64,000 bases of DNA from Cyanobacteria bacterium CYA. Its GTDB lineage: Bacteria; Planctomycetota; Phycisphaerae; Phycisphaerales; UBA1924. The notes under the pieces were generated by a model, which was given only the letters and a program-made list of their open reading frames with translations, did no database searches and was not told the DNA's origin. Positions within the stretch are counted from its first letter, which is position 1. Each line of letters opens with the position of its first letter. A program made the position numbers and the translations under genes. The stretch covers positions 62,001 to 126,000 of the forward strand of contig RHKP01000003.1 in assembly GCA_008363215.1 (NCBI GenBank). Direction: 5' to 3'. Positions 35,439-46,904 of this stretch are shown piece after piece.

Positions 35439-36926
35439 TCAGTCGCGTGCGATGGCGGGCAGGCCCTTGGCCGATCGCTCGGCGTCGATGTGGGCGTGTA
35501 CCGCCCGCGCGAGCCGATCAAGCGCCTGCTTCGGATCGACCCCCTGCCCCCCCCCCACCGTGCCCGGATTGCGCAGGTACTCCTGCAGCACGGTCTGCAA
35601 CTCGGTCTGCAACTTGTCCTGGTACAGTCCGGTGGCGATCCACCCCGGCGCTTCCCCGGTCTGCGGGTCGGGGCGCCAGGTGTCGAGCATCCAGGCGGCC
35701 CGATCCTGGAACTTGTCCTCGGACATCGGCTGGATCAGGAATTGGCCGGGCGCCTTCGGATCAGGCAACCCCGACGTTGAGCGGAAAGCCTCGGACTCGA
35801 GCACTGTCAGGTTGGCCGGCGGCGCGACGCGTAACTTGTGCCAATAGGCCGTCGCCTGCTCATCGGAGACCAGCCAGTTGATCATGCTCCATCCGGCCTG
35901 CTTGTTGGGTGCGTGCACGCTCATCGCCCACAGGACTGAGCCGGTGATGGTGGCGCGGACCTTTCCGCGCGGCACCGGCGCGATGGCAAAGTCGAGCGTG
36001 GGATTGTCGTTCTCGAACTTGGGGACGAACCACGACCCGCCATAGAGCATGGCCACGCGCCCGGACGGGAAGTACACCGAAGGCCCGGTCCCGCTGTCCA
36101 TCCCGAAAGTCGGCTTCCACGAGCCGTCAACGATGAGATCTCGCATGAACAGCAGCGCGTCGACGCCGGGCTGGGAGTTGATGAAGGTGGTCTGTCCGTC
36201 ATCGCTCCAGAGCACCCCGCCGGCCTGGGCGAAGAAGTTGAGGAAAGGCCAGGCCCAAATCTCGATATCTACGCCCTGGATGATCTCGTCGGGTCGCGGA
36301 TCCTTGGGCCCGAACAGATCGCCGCGGCGTCCGGTCAGCGTCCTGGCTGCACGGCGAAGATCATCCCAGGTCCATTCGCGGTCGGGCTCGCGGAGCGGTG
36401 CGTCGGGATGTGCGGCGTTGTAGGCGTCGAAGATCTCGCGATTGAAGTAGAGCCCGTACATGGCGTTGTCTTCGGGCAGGGCGTAGATCTTGCCGTCGAT
36501 GCGCAGGGTCTGGATGAGGCGGTCGGGGAAGCGGTCCAGGCCATCGGGCCCGAGCCCGAAGCGCGGGTCGTTGATGTAGTGATCCAGCGGTTCGAGCATG
36601 CCGCGGGCAACGAACTGCCGGTAGTAGTCGATGCCGGTGCGCATCACCTCGATGCCTTCGCCCTTGGCGTGCCATGCGGTGTACTTGGCGGCGATGTCGG
36701 AGTGACGCTGATAGTCAACCACCACCGGCGCGATGCGCTCATACCCCCGCGCGTAGGTGTCTTCGAACAGTCGGTCCTCAAAGGGCATGCCCCAGACGGC
36801 CATGGTGAGCGGCACGCGACCCTCGGCCGCGCTTCGGCGCGACGATCCGCCGGTGAGAACCCCGGGAATAACCGTTGCGGCGGTGCCTGCCGCCAGACCG
36901 AAGAGCACCACCAGCGAGGCTCGCAT
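35439..36926 (-). CDS. Sugar ABC transporter substrate-binding protein
   Basis: A 495-residue extracellular solute-binding protein (family 1). It has an N-terminal export signal (MRASLVVLFGLAAGTAA), PLTMAVWGMPFEDR, then the hinge motifs IYALPEDNAMYGLYFNREIF, PSGRVAMLYGGSWFV and NKQAGWSMINWLVS. No lipobox Cys is visible, so the attachment mode is unclear. The ATG at 36926 follows AGGAGA by seven bases. It is the third gene of a permease-permease-binding protein operon. The ligand is probably an oligosaccharide or polyol, judged from permease type. Confidence 0.9.
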   Translation of the reverse strand: MRASLVVLFGLAAGTAATVIPGVLTGGSSRRSAAEGRVPLTMAVWGMPFEDRLFEDTYARGYERIAPVVVDYQRHSDIAAKYTAWHAKGEGIEVMRTGIDYYRQFVARGMLEPLDHYINDPRFGLGPDGLDRFPDRLIQTLRIDGKIYALPEDNAMYGLYFNREIFDAYNAAHPDAPLREPDREWTWDDLRRAARTLTGRRGDLFGPKDPRPDEIIQGVDIEIWAWPFLNFFAQAGGVLWSDDGQTTFINSQPGVDALLFMRDLIVDGSWKPTFGMDSGTGPSVYFPSGRVAMLYGGSWFVPKFENDNPTLDFAIAPVPRGKVRATITGSVLWAMSVHAPNKQAGWSMINWLVSDEQATAYWHKLRVAPPANLTVLESEAFRSTSGLPDPKAPGQFLIQPMSEDKFQDRAAWMLDTWRPDPQTGEAPGWIATGLYQDKLQTELQTVLQEYLRNPGTVGGGQGVDPKQALDRLARAVHAHIDAERSAKGLPAIARD

Positions 36927-36937
36927 GACGCGTTCTC

Positions 36938-37792
36938 CTATTCTTTCAGGCCTGTCATCGCCACGCCGCGGACAAAGGCACGCTGCGCGATGAAGAACAC
37001 AATGACCAGCGGAAGCACGAGGATGGTGCCGGCCGCCATCGTCTGCGGCCAGGCGGAAAAGTACATGTTGTTGGCCAGGTCCGCGATCGCCAGCGGAAGG
37101 GTCTTTTTCTCGATGGAGTCGATGACGATCAGGGGCCAGAAGAAACTGTTCCACGAGTTGACGAAACTGAAGATGCCCAGAGCGCTGATCGAGGGCCACA
37201 CGATCGGGCGCACGACCATCCAGACGATGTCGAACTCGCACATGCCGTCGATGCGTGCTGCGTCGAGCAGGTCATCGGGCACGCTGCTGATGGCCTGCCG
37301 CATGTAGAACACGCCGAAGCCGCTGGCCAGGAAAGGCACCACGAGGGCCTGGAAGTTGTCAACGTACCCGATCCACGAGCAGATGACGTAGGCGAAGATG
37401 AAGAACACCTGGATGGGCAGCATCATGGTCGCCAGCGTAAGCCAGAAGGCGATGCGCTTGCCCGAGAAGCGCAGTTTTGCGAACGCGTAGCCCGCAAGCA
37501 TGTTGTGGGCCACGGCGAGCACGGTGGTGACGGCCGCGACGGAGATACTCATCCAGTAGAAGTTGCCCAGTCGTCCGCCGCTCATCGCGGCCCGGTAGTT
37601 GTCCCAGTGCCAGCCGTGCTGGGGTAGCAGCGTGGCCAGCGTGGGCGGCTGCCCGGCCTCGATGTCGGACTTGAGGCTGGTCAGCACCATCCACAGGAAC
37701 GGCACCAGCATCGTCAACGCGATGCCGTAGGCCACCACGTGCGCGAGAATGCGCAGAAGCAGCGGCGGGCGGTTGAGGGCCGATTCACTCAT
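36938..37792 (-). CDS. Carbohydrate ABC transporter permease (MalG type)
   Basis: A 284-residue, six-helix permease of the CUT1 group. The EAA loop is visible as DDLLDAARIDGMCEFDIVWMVVRPIVWPS. It is the MalG-type partner (long first periplasmic loop, C-terminal VAMTGLKE). The start overlaps the upstream permease stop by four bases (ATGA); the binding protein follows 11 bp later. Confidence 0.93.
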   Translation of the reverse strand: MSESALNRPPLLLRILAHVVAYGIALTMLVPFLWMVLTSLKSDIEAGQPPTLATLLPQHGWHWDNYRAAMSGGRLGNFYWMSISVAAVTTVLAVAHNMLAGYAFAKLRFSGKRIAFWLTLATMMLPIQVFFIFAYVICSWIGYVDNFQALVVPFLASGFGVFYMRQAISSVPDDLLDAARIDGMCEFDIVWMVVRPIVWPSISALGIFSFVNSWNSFFWPLIVIDSIEKKTLPLAIADLANNMYFSAWPQTMAAGTILVLPLVIVFFIAQRAFVRGVAMTGLKE

Positions 37793-38682
37793 CGCGCCGC
37801 TCCCCGTCCGAACCAGGCCAGTTGTCCTGCCGTAGCCAGGATGGTCAGTGCGAAGATGAGCACGCCGATGGCGGCCGCATACCCGTAACTGCCGTAGGTG
37901 AAGTTGCGGTAGATCTCGACGTTGAGCACGGTGGTGCGGAGCGTCTCGGTGCGTCCGGTCATGATAAAGACCAGGTCGAAGACCTGGAGCGAGCCGATCA
38001 CGCCGGTGATGAGCAGAAACGCCGTCATCGGGCGCACCATCGGCCAGGTGATGTGCCGGACCGCCTGGACTCGACCAGCGCCGTCAAGGGCGGCAGCCTC
38101 GTAGAGGCTCTTGGGCACGGCCTGAAGCGCTGCCAGATAGAGCACCACGCAGAACCCGATGCCGCGCCAGACGGAGACGATGATGATCCATGTGAGAGGC
38201 CACCATCCTTCGACCAGCCAACGCGGCGGATCGGTCAGGCCGACCAGGCCCAGAATCCAGTTGAGCAGCCCGGCCTGGTCATCGAGCACCCAGCGCCACA
38301 CAAACCCGATCGCCACGATGGAGACGATCGTGGGCATGAAGATCATGGTGCGGACAAGCGAGCGCCCGCGGAACCACTCGGCGTCGAGCAGTACGGCAAG
38401 TGCAAAGGCGATCAGCACCGTCGGCGGGACCGACGCGACGACGAAGATGAGCGTGTTGCGCAACCCGGCGGCGATGCGCGGGTCTGACGCCATGCGCGTC
38501 AGATTGTCCAGCCCGACCCACACGGGCAGTCGCCAGCCGTCCGATTCGGTCCACAGGGGTCCGCCGCTCCATTGGAAGAGGCTGAGCCCGAGCCCGACCA
38601 CCGTGGGAACAAGAACGAAGGCGGCGAGGACCGCCAGTGGAAAGCCGATGAATGCCCACGCCGTACCCGTTCGCCTTCCCAT
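37789..38682 (-). CDS. Carbohydrate ABC transporter permease (MalF type)
   Basis: A 297-residue permease with an EAA loop VPKSLYEAAALDGAGRVQAVRHITWPMVRP and the WRGIGFCVVLYLAALQ segment before it. It is the first gene of the transporter operon. No ATPase (MsmK/UgpC type) is in the window; such importers usually share an ATPase encoded elsewhere. Confidence 0.93.
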   Translation of the reverse strand: MGRRTGTAWAFIGFPLAVLAAFVLVPTVVGLGLSLFQWSGGPLWTESDGWRLPVWVGLDNLTRMASDPRIAAGLRNTLIFVVASVPPTVLIAFALAVLLDAEWFRGRSLVRTMIFMPTIVSIVAIGFVWRWVLDDQAGLLNWILGLVGLTDPPRWLVEGWWPLTWIIIVSVWRGIGFCVVLYLAALQAVPKSLYEAAALDGAGRVQAVRHITWPMVRPMTAFLLITGVIGSLQVFDLVFIMTGRTETLRTTVLNVEIYRNFTYGSYGYAAAIGVLIFALTILATAGQLAWFGRGAAR

Positions 38683-38767
38683 CGGTCCGCGACCCTCCCT
38701 GTCGGACTGGTGCGAGCATACATCGCCCGCGAGCGATTGTCAGCCGCCCGCGGGCATCAAATGCCGA

Positions 38768-41187
<2,420 letters not shown>

Positions 41188-41219
41188 GCCAGGTTAATGG
41201 GTAAACCGGGCCGCGGCTT

Positions 41220-41858
41220 TCACGCACGCCCGGAACGGGCATCGTCGTGGCAGCGTTCGAAGGCGGTGATCAGCAAGTGCCCCCCGGCCGAGAGCAGGAC
41301 GATCGCCAGCACTCCGCCGACAAGAAGTCCGGAAACACGCAGCAGTTCACTCGAGCCCTCACGCTCGTGGAGGAGCCAGGACGCTTTTCCCAGTGCGATC
41401 GCAGCCCCGAGAAGCAGCACCGGGGCCGTCAGCACCGACCCTAACAGAAACCGCTTCCATTCCACCGGCCGGCGTGCCAGGACAGCCATCCCGGCCAGAC
41501 AGGCCAGACCCGCGCCCAGCAGCAGACGCACCCCCAGAACCGGAGTTACGTACTTCGCCAGCGGGGATCCGGCGCTGGATAAGTTGGTGCGGGCGTCCAG
41601 CGTGCCAAGCACGGCGGCACCAATGATGCTCGCCCCGAGGGTTGCCGTTGCCAGTCCGAAGCCCTGGTCGAACTTGCCGAGCCCGGTGACGATGGCCAGT
41701 GCGGAGGCGACAAACAGGACCACTTCAAAACTGAGCATCCCCCAGATCGGGCTTTCGGCGGCAAAGAGCGCCGTCGCGACGCCACCGATCGCCAGCAGCG
41801 TCGAGATAACTCCGGCCAGGAGGGTGAGCATTTTGATGGGCTTGGGGGCGGGCTTCAT
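41220..41858 (-). CDS. Membrane protein of unknown function
   Basis: A 212-residue protein with about six hydrophobic segments, starting KPIKMLTLLAGVISTLLAIGG and ending with a short charged tail (ERCHDDARSGRA). No family was recognised. The ATG at 41858 opens the first membrane helix; longer in-frame versions include a non-hydrophobic, Pro-rich extension and were rejected. The DUF4230 gene follows after 32 bp. Confidence 0.65.
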   Translation of the reverse strand: MKPAPKPIKMLTLLAGVISTLLAIGGVATALFAAESPIWGMLSFEVVLFVASALAIVTGLGKFDQGFGLATATLGASIIGAAVLGTLDARTNLSSAGSPLAKYVTPVLGVRLLLGAGLACLAGMAVLARRPVEWKRFLLGSVLTAPVLLLGAAIALGKASWLLHEREGSSELLRVSGLLVGGVLAIVLLSAGGHLLITAFERCHDDARSGRA

Positions 41859-42109
41859 GTCTGGGCGATGGTAGATCGGCAGATCGGCGTTGTGGGCGTG
41901 AGGGGGCGCGAGGGGAGCAAGGCACCCCGGGCCGGGGGTAGTCCCATCCTCGACGATTGTTGCGCAGGCGGGCGCAAACCCGGCAGCACGAAGCATCTGC
42001 GCGATTATGCGGCAAGTCAGGTTCCGGGCTGGTCGATGAAGTACCCGGGTGGAAGGCCTGCCGGCGAGGCGGCAGGAAACTGATTTGCGAAAAAGGACGA
42101 TCGGCGTTC

Positions 42110-42124
42110 CGGCACGTGAATTGA
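42110..42124 (+). promoter_or_regulatory. Sigma-54-like promoter before fliD
   Basis: CGGCACG-TGAA-TTGA fits the sigma-54 pattern TGGCACG-N4-TTGC with the -24 GG and -12 TG at the right spacing (one mismatch at the final base). The expected start falls near 42135, directly before the ribosome site GGGAGG (42136-42141) of fliD. The remaining 41859-42109 contains no gene that I can support. Confidence 0.35.
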
Positions 42125-42150
42125 GGGTCATCGGCGGGAGGTTTGATCAC

Positions 42151-45015
42151 ATGAGCGGAATCACCACCGGAACCGGGCTCTTCAGCGGCATCGACACCGC
42201 CAGCCTGATCGAACAGTTGCTGGCGATCTCGGCGCGGCCTCGGATACTGGCGCAGAAGCGCATGGTGCAGTTGCAGGTCAAGCAATCGGCGGTGATGGAC
42301 ATCAACACCGCGCTGAGCGGGCTGAAGTCGGCCGCGGCGGCGTTCCGAACCAGCAACCCATTCGAGAATCGCACGGCCACGAGCACCGCCATCGAAGTGA
42401 TGACGGCTTCGGCCGGCAAGACCGCCTCGCCGGGCAGTTACTCGTTCATCGTGGATCGCCTGGTCTCGACGCAGCAGATGCTCAGCCGCGGCTTTGCCGA
42501 CCTGGACGTGAGCGGGCAGAATGCGGGCACATGGAGTTTCGAGCCCGAGGACGCGCGGCTTGACCGCGACCTGTCGCTTTCCACGCTCAACGGCGGGCTG
42601 GGCATTGAGCGCGGGACGATCACGATCACCGACTCGAACGGTGATACGGCCGAAGTCGATCTCTCGCGTGTGGCCACGGTCAATGAGGTACTCGATGCGA
42701 TCAACGCTGCCAGCGGGATCAGCGTGACGGCGCGGGTGGAGGACGACCATTTCGTACTCGTCGGCGCGACGAGCGTGGTCAGTCAGACGGGGCGAAACAC
42801 GGCCGAGGATCTGGGGCTTGATGCCGGCTCGGCGAGCGTTTCGGGCGGGAAACTGACGGGCGGGTCGGTGTACCAGATGGGCGATGACACGGCGCTGTCG
42901 TCGCTCAATGACGGTATGGGTGTGAACTTCGGGACCGACATCGGCGACAGCCGGTATGATTTTGTCATCACGATCGATCCGGACGGCTCGGGATCGCCCG
43001 ATGACCCGGTCGAAGTGCGGGTCAACATCGGCTCGAAGTGGGTCTACGAAGACGAGGAACTGGTCGAAGGGGAGACGCGCGTCACAACCGTAGAGGGCGT
43101 GATCACGCGCATCAACGAGGCATTGAGCGCCGCGGGCCTGGGCACCGTCACGGCGTCGATCGATGCGTCGAACGGGCGCATCGTGCTTGACGGCGATCCG
43201 AGCATGGAGATGACGGTGACTGAGCGCAGCGGCGGCACCACCGCCCGCGACCTTGGGCTGCTGGGCAGCGGCACAGGCGTGATCAACGGCGATCGCGTGC
43301 TCGCGGGCATGAACACCACGCTGCTGAGCAATATCAACGGGGGCTCGGGGCTGCAGGGTGACCAGATCGACTTCACCGTGCGCACGGGCGCGACCTTCTC
43401 CATCACCGGGCTGTCGAGCGCCACGACGGTGGACGGGCTGATCCGCCTGATCAACGACGACGCGACCAACGCCGGTCGCATCGTCGCGTCGCTCAACTCC
43501 AACGGCACGGGCATCACGATCACCGACACCACGGGGGGCACGGGCAACCTGATCATCGGGGGTGACGCGGGCGAAGGACTGGGGATCGACACCGACGTCG
43601 CAGGCGTGGCGTCGAACACGGTGAGCAGCGGTGATCTGGAGCATCGCTACATGAGCGAGTCGACCCTGCTGAGCAGTTTGAAGGAAGGACAGGGCATCGG
43701 CACGGGCAAGTTCCGCATCACCGACGCGCTGGGCGGCGTGGCCGAGATCACCATCGACAGTTCGACGCTCACGCTTGGGCACGTGATCAAGAAGATCAAT
43801 GATGCGAACATCGCGGTGACCGCGCGCATCAACGACAGCGGCGACGGCATCATCATCGAAGAGGATACGACCGACGGCACCGGCGCTGCCAAGATCAAGA
43901 TCGAGGACGTGACGGGCTCAACGGCCAAGAGTTTGCGCATCGCCGGCACGGCCGAGGGCACCGACGCAGACAACTACATCGACGGTTCGCTGGAGACGCA
44001 CCTGGAGTTTGACGCAACCGACACGCTCAAGGAGATCATGACGAAGATCAACGCGTCGAACGCCGGCGTGTCGGTCAGTGCGATCAACACGGGCGCCGGA
44101 GCCAACCCGTTCAAGTTGAGCATCGTCAGCAAGGAGAGCGGAACGAACGGACGTTTTGTCATGGATACCGGGGACTTCAACCTCGGGCTGACGACGCTGG
44201 ACAAGGGACACGACGCACGCGTCTTCTTCGGATCGGCAGATCCCGCCTCGGCGGTGCTTATCACCAACAGTTCCAACACGATGGACGGGGTGATCAGCGG
44301 AGTGACGGTTGACCTGCACAGCGCCTCGGAAGATCCGGTCACGCTCACCATCGCGCAGGACCAGACAAGCATCGAGACGCAGATCAAGACGTTCGTCGAT
44401 GCCTACAACAACCTGATGAAGCGCATCGCCACGCAGACGCGCTATGTGGAGGAAACCAAGGAAAAAGGCCCGCTGCTCGGTGACGGCACGATGATCTCGA
44501 TGCGCAACGCCGTCGTCAATCAGTTGCTCTCCGACAACTACGGGTTCAGCGATACCTTCGACCAGTTGGCCGACGTCGGACTTTCGCTCGGCACGGGCGG
44601 AGTACTCGAGTTTGACAAGGAGCGCTTCCGCGAGGCCTACGAAGAAGATCCCGAGTCGGTGGAGGCGCTGTTCAACAAGCGGACGATTGACCCCGACGGG
44701 AACGACATCCCGATGGGCGAGGGGATTACCGGACGCGATCCCAACGCCGGCACAGTGTACTCGGAACTGGGAGTGATCCCCCAGATCGAGCAGTTCATCG
44801 ATGTCTACATCAACACGATCGACGGCGTGCTGACGCGCAAGAACGAATCGATCACCGACCAGATCGAGTTGCAGAAGAAGGACATCGAGCGCATCAACGC
44901 GACGCTGGAGGTCAAGCGGGCCAAACTGACCCAGCAGTTCGCGGCCATGGAGCAGGCGATCGCGCAACTTCAGGCTCAGCAGAACGCGCTGTCGTCGATC
45001 CAGATGATTGGTTGA
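42151..45015 (+). CDS. fliD: Flagellar filament cap protein FliD (hook-associated protein 2)
   Basis: A 954-residue FliD, about twice the enterobacterial length. The N-terminus has the conserved GLFSGIDTASLIEQLLAISARPR; the C-terminal FliD_C region contains FVDAYNNLMKRIATQT and ends in a coiled coil (LEVKRAKLTQQFAAMEQAIAQLQAQQNAL). The excess length is due to several flagellin-hook-IN-like repeats in the middle, each a variant of LSSLNDGMGV followed by an ITI strand (around residues 145, 248, 390 and 505). It caps the growing filament. GGGAGG lies nine bases before the ATG; longer starts were rejected. Confidence 0.95.
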   Translation: MSGITTGTGLFSGIDTASLIEQLLAISARPRILAQKRMVQLQVKQSAVMDINTALSGLKSAAAAFRTSNPFENRTATSTAIEVMTASAGKTASPGSYSFIVDRLVSTQQMLSRGFADLDVSGQNAGTWSFEPEDARLDRDLSLSTLNGGLGIERGTITITDSNGDTAEVDLSRVATVNEVLDAINAASGISVTARVEDDHFVLVGATSVVSQTGRNTAEDLGLDAGSASVSGGKLTGGSVYQMGDDTALSSLNDGMGVNFGTDIGDSRYDFVITIDPDGSGSPDDPVEVRVNIGSKWVYEDEELVEGETRVTTVEGVITRINEALSAAGLGTVTASIDASNGRIVLDGDPSMEMTVTERSGGTTARDLGLLGSGTGVINGDRVLAGMNTTLLSNINGGSGLQGDQIDFTVRTGATFSITGLSSATTVDGLIRLINDDATNAGRIVASLNSNGTGITITDTTGGTGNLIIGGDAGEGLGIDTDVAGVASNTVSSGDLEHRYMSESTLLSSLKEGQGIGTGKFRITDALGGVAEITIDSSTLTLGHVIKKINDANIAVTARINDSGDGIIIEEDTTDGTGAAKIKIEDVTGSTAKSLRIAGTAEGTDADNYIDGSLETHLEFDATDTLKEIMTKINASNAGVSVSAINTGAGANPFKLSIVSKESGTNGRFVMDTGDFNLGLTTLDKGHDARVFFGSADPASAVLITNSSNTMDGVISGVTVDLHSASEDPVTLTIAQDQTSIETQIKTFVDAYNNLMKRIATQTRYVEETKEKGPLLGDGTMISMRNAVVNQLLSDNYGFSDTFDQLADVGLSLGTGGVLEFDKERFREAYEEDPESVEALFNKRTIDPDGNDIPMGEGITGRDPNAGTVYSELGVIPQIEQFIDVYINTIDGVLTRKNESITDQIELQKKDIERINATLEVKRAKLTQQFAAMEQAIAQLQAQQNALSSIQMIG

Positions 45016-45064
45016 GTTGAGCGTCGGGTGAAGAGCCCGCCCCTCGCGGCCGATAGACCTCGTG

Positions 45065-45580
45065 ATGGAGCAGATGACCAACGCATATCTGCGGACTCGC
45101 ATCATGTCGGCCGGCCCCGAAGAGTTGCGCCTCATGCTGCTCGACGGGGCGATCAAGTTTGCGCACCAGGCACGCGATGGGCTGAGCACGAAGAACTACG
45201 AGTTGTCCTTCAGCGGATTCTCGCAGGCACGCGAAGTCGTGATGGAACTGATCAACGGCATCCGCGAGGACGTGGAGCCGGACCTGGCCAACAAGGTGCG
45301 CGGCGTGCTGCTGTTCCTCTATCGCGAACTGATGGAGGCGAGTTTCCAGAAGAGCGTCGCCAAGGTCGATAACGTGATCAAGATCCTCGAGTACGAACGC
45401 GAGACGTGGGTGCTGGCGATGGAGAAGATCGCCAGCGAACGCGGGCGGAAACCGGCGGGCCGCGACGCATCGGGCACACCTGCACCAGACGGCGTCCGGG
45501 CTCCAAGCCGGCCGGGCGCCCCTGCCGCCTCGGCCTGGCCGAAGCAGGCGCCCGCCGACGGGTTCAGCATTTCGGCGTAG
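45065..45580 (+). CDS. fliS: Flagellar export chaperone FliS
   Basis: A 171-residue protein whose first 120 residues match FliS (NAYLRTRIMSAGPEELRLMLLDGAIKFA, then a helical LFLYRELMEASFQKSV). FliS binds flagellin and prevents its early assembly. The last 45 residues are a Pro/Ala/Gly-rich extension without known role. It follows fliD by 49 bp. Start: ATG at 45065 or 45074; no strong ribosome site. Confidence 0.92.
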   Translation: MEQMTNAYLRTRIMSAGPEELRLMLLDGAIKFAHQARDGLSTKNYELSFSGFSQAREVVMELINGIREDVEPDLANKVRGVLLFLYRELMEASFQKSVAKVDNVIKILEYERETWVLAMEKIASERGRKPAGRDASGTPAPDGVRAPSRPGAPAASAWPKQAPADGFSISA

Positions 45581-45692
45581 AACCGGACAGCGAGCCCCGA
45601 CCCCGAGGGAGTGGTCGCCGAGTTCTCTGGCAGGCGCGGCTGACGCCTTCCTGACAGCCGGGCTCATCAAACACGGCACACAAGCGACCCTG

Positions 45693-46790
45693 TTACACCT
45701 TGGCCAGGTCAGCCGCCAGCGCGTCGAACACCAGCGCCGGCTGCACATTGGACGCCAGTTCTCGCTCAGACTGTTCGAGGCGGATGATCGCGCGGGCCGC
45801 ACGATTCGGGTCGCGCCCTGAACGCACCGCTGCGCGGAAGTGCTCTCCGAGAATCGAGAGCAACTGTCGCGCCCCCGCGCGGTTGGCGGCCTCTTTCGAG
45901 CGGTTCGGACCGGCATCCACCCAGGTGCTCGCGTACGACTCGATCAGGTTGTGCGCCACGGCGCCGAGATCAAACACGAGTTGCCCGGCCGACAAGCCGT
46001 CGAGCAGCGGCGAAAGCACGGGCTCCCACCGGTCGATGCCGGCTTCGACGGCCTCGATGTAGCGCCCCGGCGAGCCCTGGGCGAATCGCAGCAGCCAGTC
46101 CGACGATTCCGATCGCCTCGTCCGATGGAACCACTGGCGCATCTCGTCGTCGGTGAGGCTGCGAAACGCGACGCGCTGACAACGGCTGCGGATGGTCGGC
46201 AGCAGGCGGTCTTCGCTGGTGGTGACGAGGATGAGCACAGTGCCGGCGGGCGGTTCCTCCAGGGTCTTGAGCAGCGCGTTCTGCACGGGGGCGTTCGTCG
46301 GGCTGCGGTCGAGCAGTTCGGCCTCGTCGACGATGAAGACCTTGGGTGCCATCGCTTTGCGCGAAATAGCCGGGGCGAGATAGGCCGGCTCGATCAGGTG
46401 CTCGCGGATGACTTCGATGGGAATGGTGGCCAGTTTGCGATCGCGGACGGCGCGTTCGCTGCTGAACAGGGCCAGTTCCTTGCGGATCACGTGCAGGTCC
46501 GGGTGCGACCCGCCCGCCAGGCGCTGCTGGGTGGGGCTTTCGGGGTCAGGCTCGATTTCGCCTCCGAGCGTCGGCCCGGTGGTGTCGTCCATGAGACAGG
46601 CGGCAAAGCCCAGGGCCGTGGTGAACTTTCCGACGCCTGCGGGCCCGTGGAAGATCCACGCGTGGGGCACACGCTGCGAGGTGAGAGTCTTCTTCAAGAC
46701 GTGAACGGCCCGGCCCTGCCCGATGATCGCGTCGAGGCGCGGGATGGGCGGCAGTTTGAGTTCTGCGAGCACCTCGACCGGTTCGTCCAT
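45693..46790 (-). CDS. holB: DNA polymerase III subunit delta prime
   Basis: A 365-residue AAA+ clamp-loader subunit: IIGQGRAVHVLKKTL, Walker A-like GPAGVGKFTTA, FIVDEAELL, and the sensor/arginine-finger region NALLKTLEEPPAGTVLILVTTSEDRLLPTIRSRCQRVAF. The family usually carries a four-Cys zinc module after the P-loop helix; here that part reads DDTTGPTLGGEIEPDPESPT with no cysteines. It helps load the sliding clamp. It is divergent from alaS with a 114-bp spacer. A much longer open frame that continues antisense through alaS is an artefact. Confidence 0.88.
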   Translation of the reverse strand: MDEPVEVLAELKLPPIPRLDAIIGQGRAVHVLKKTLTSQRVPHAWIFHGPAGVGKFTTALGFAACLMDDTTGPTLGGEIEPDPESPTQQRLAGGSHPDLHVIRKELALFSSERAVRDRKLATIPIEVIREHLIEPAYLAPAISRKAMAPKVFIVDEAELLDRSPTNAPVQNALLKTLEEPPAGTVLILVTTSEDRLLPTIRSRCQRVAFRSLTDDEMRQWFHRTRRSESSDWLLRFAQGSPGRYIEAVEAGIDRWEPVLSPLLDGLSAGQLVFDLGAVAHNLIESYASTWVDAGPNRSKEAANRAGARQLLSILGEHFRAAVRSGRDPNRAARAIIRLEQSERELASNVQPALVFDALAADLAKV

Positions 46791-46904
46791 TGCTCGGCGA
46801 GCCACGGGAAGAGGATAGTCGGACTGGACAGGCCCGGCCGGAGCGATTGTCGCGGGCGGGGCGCGGGCGGTCCCTACAATCGGGCCACGATTTTGAGGAT
46901 CTTC

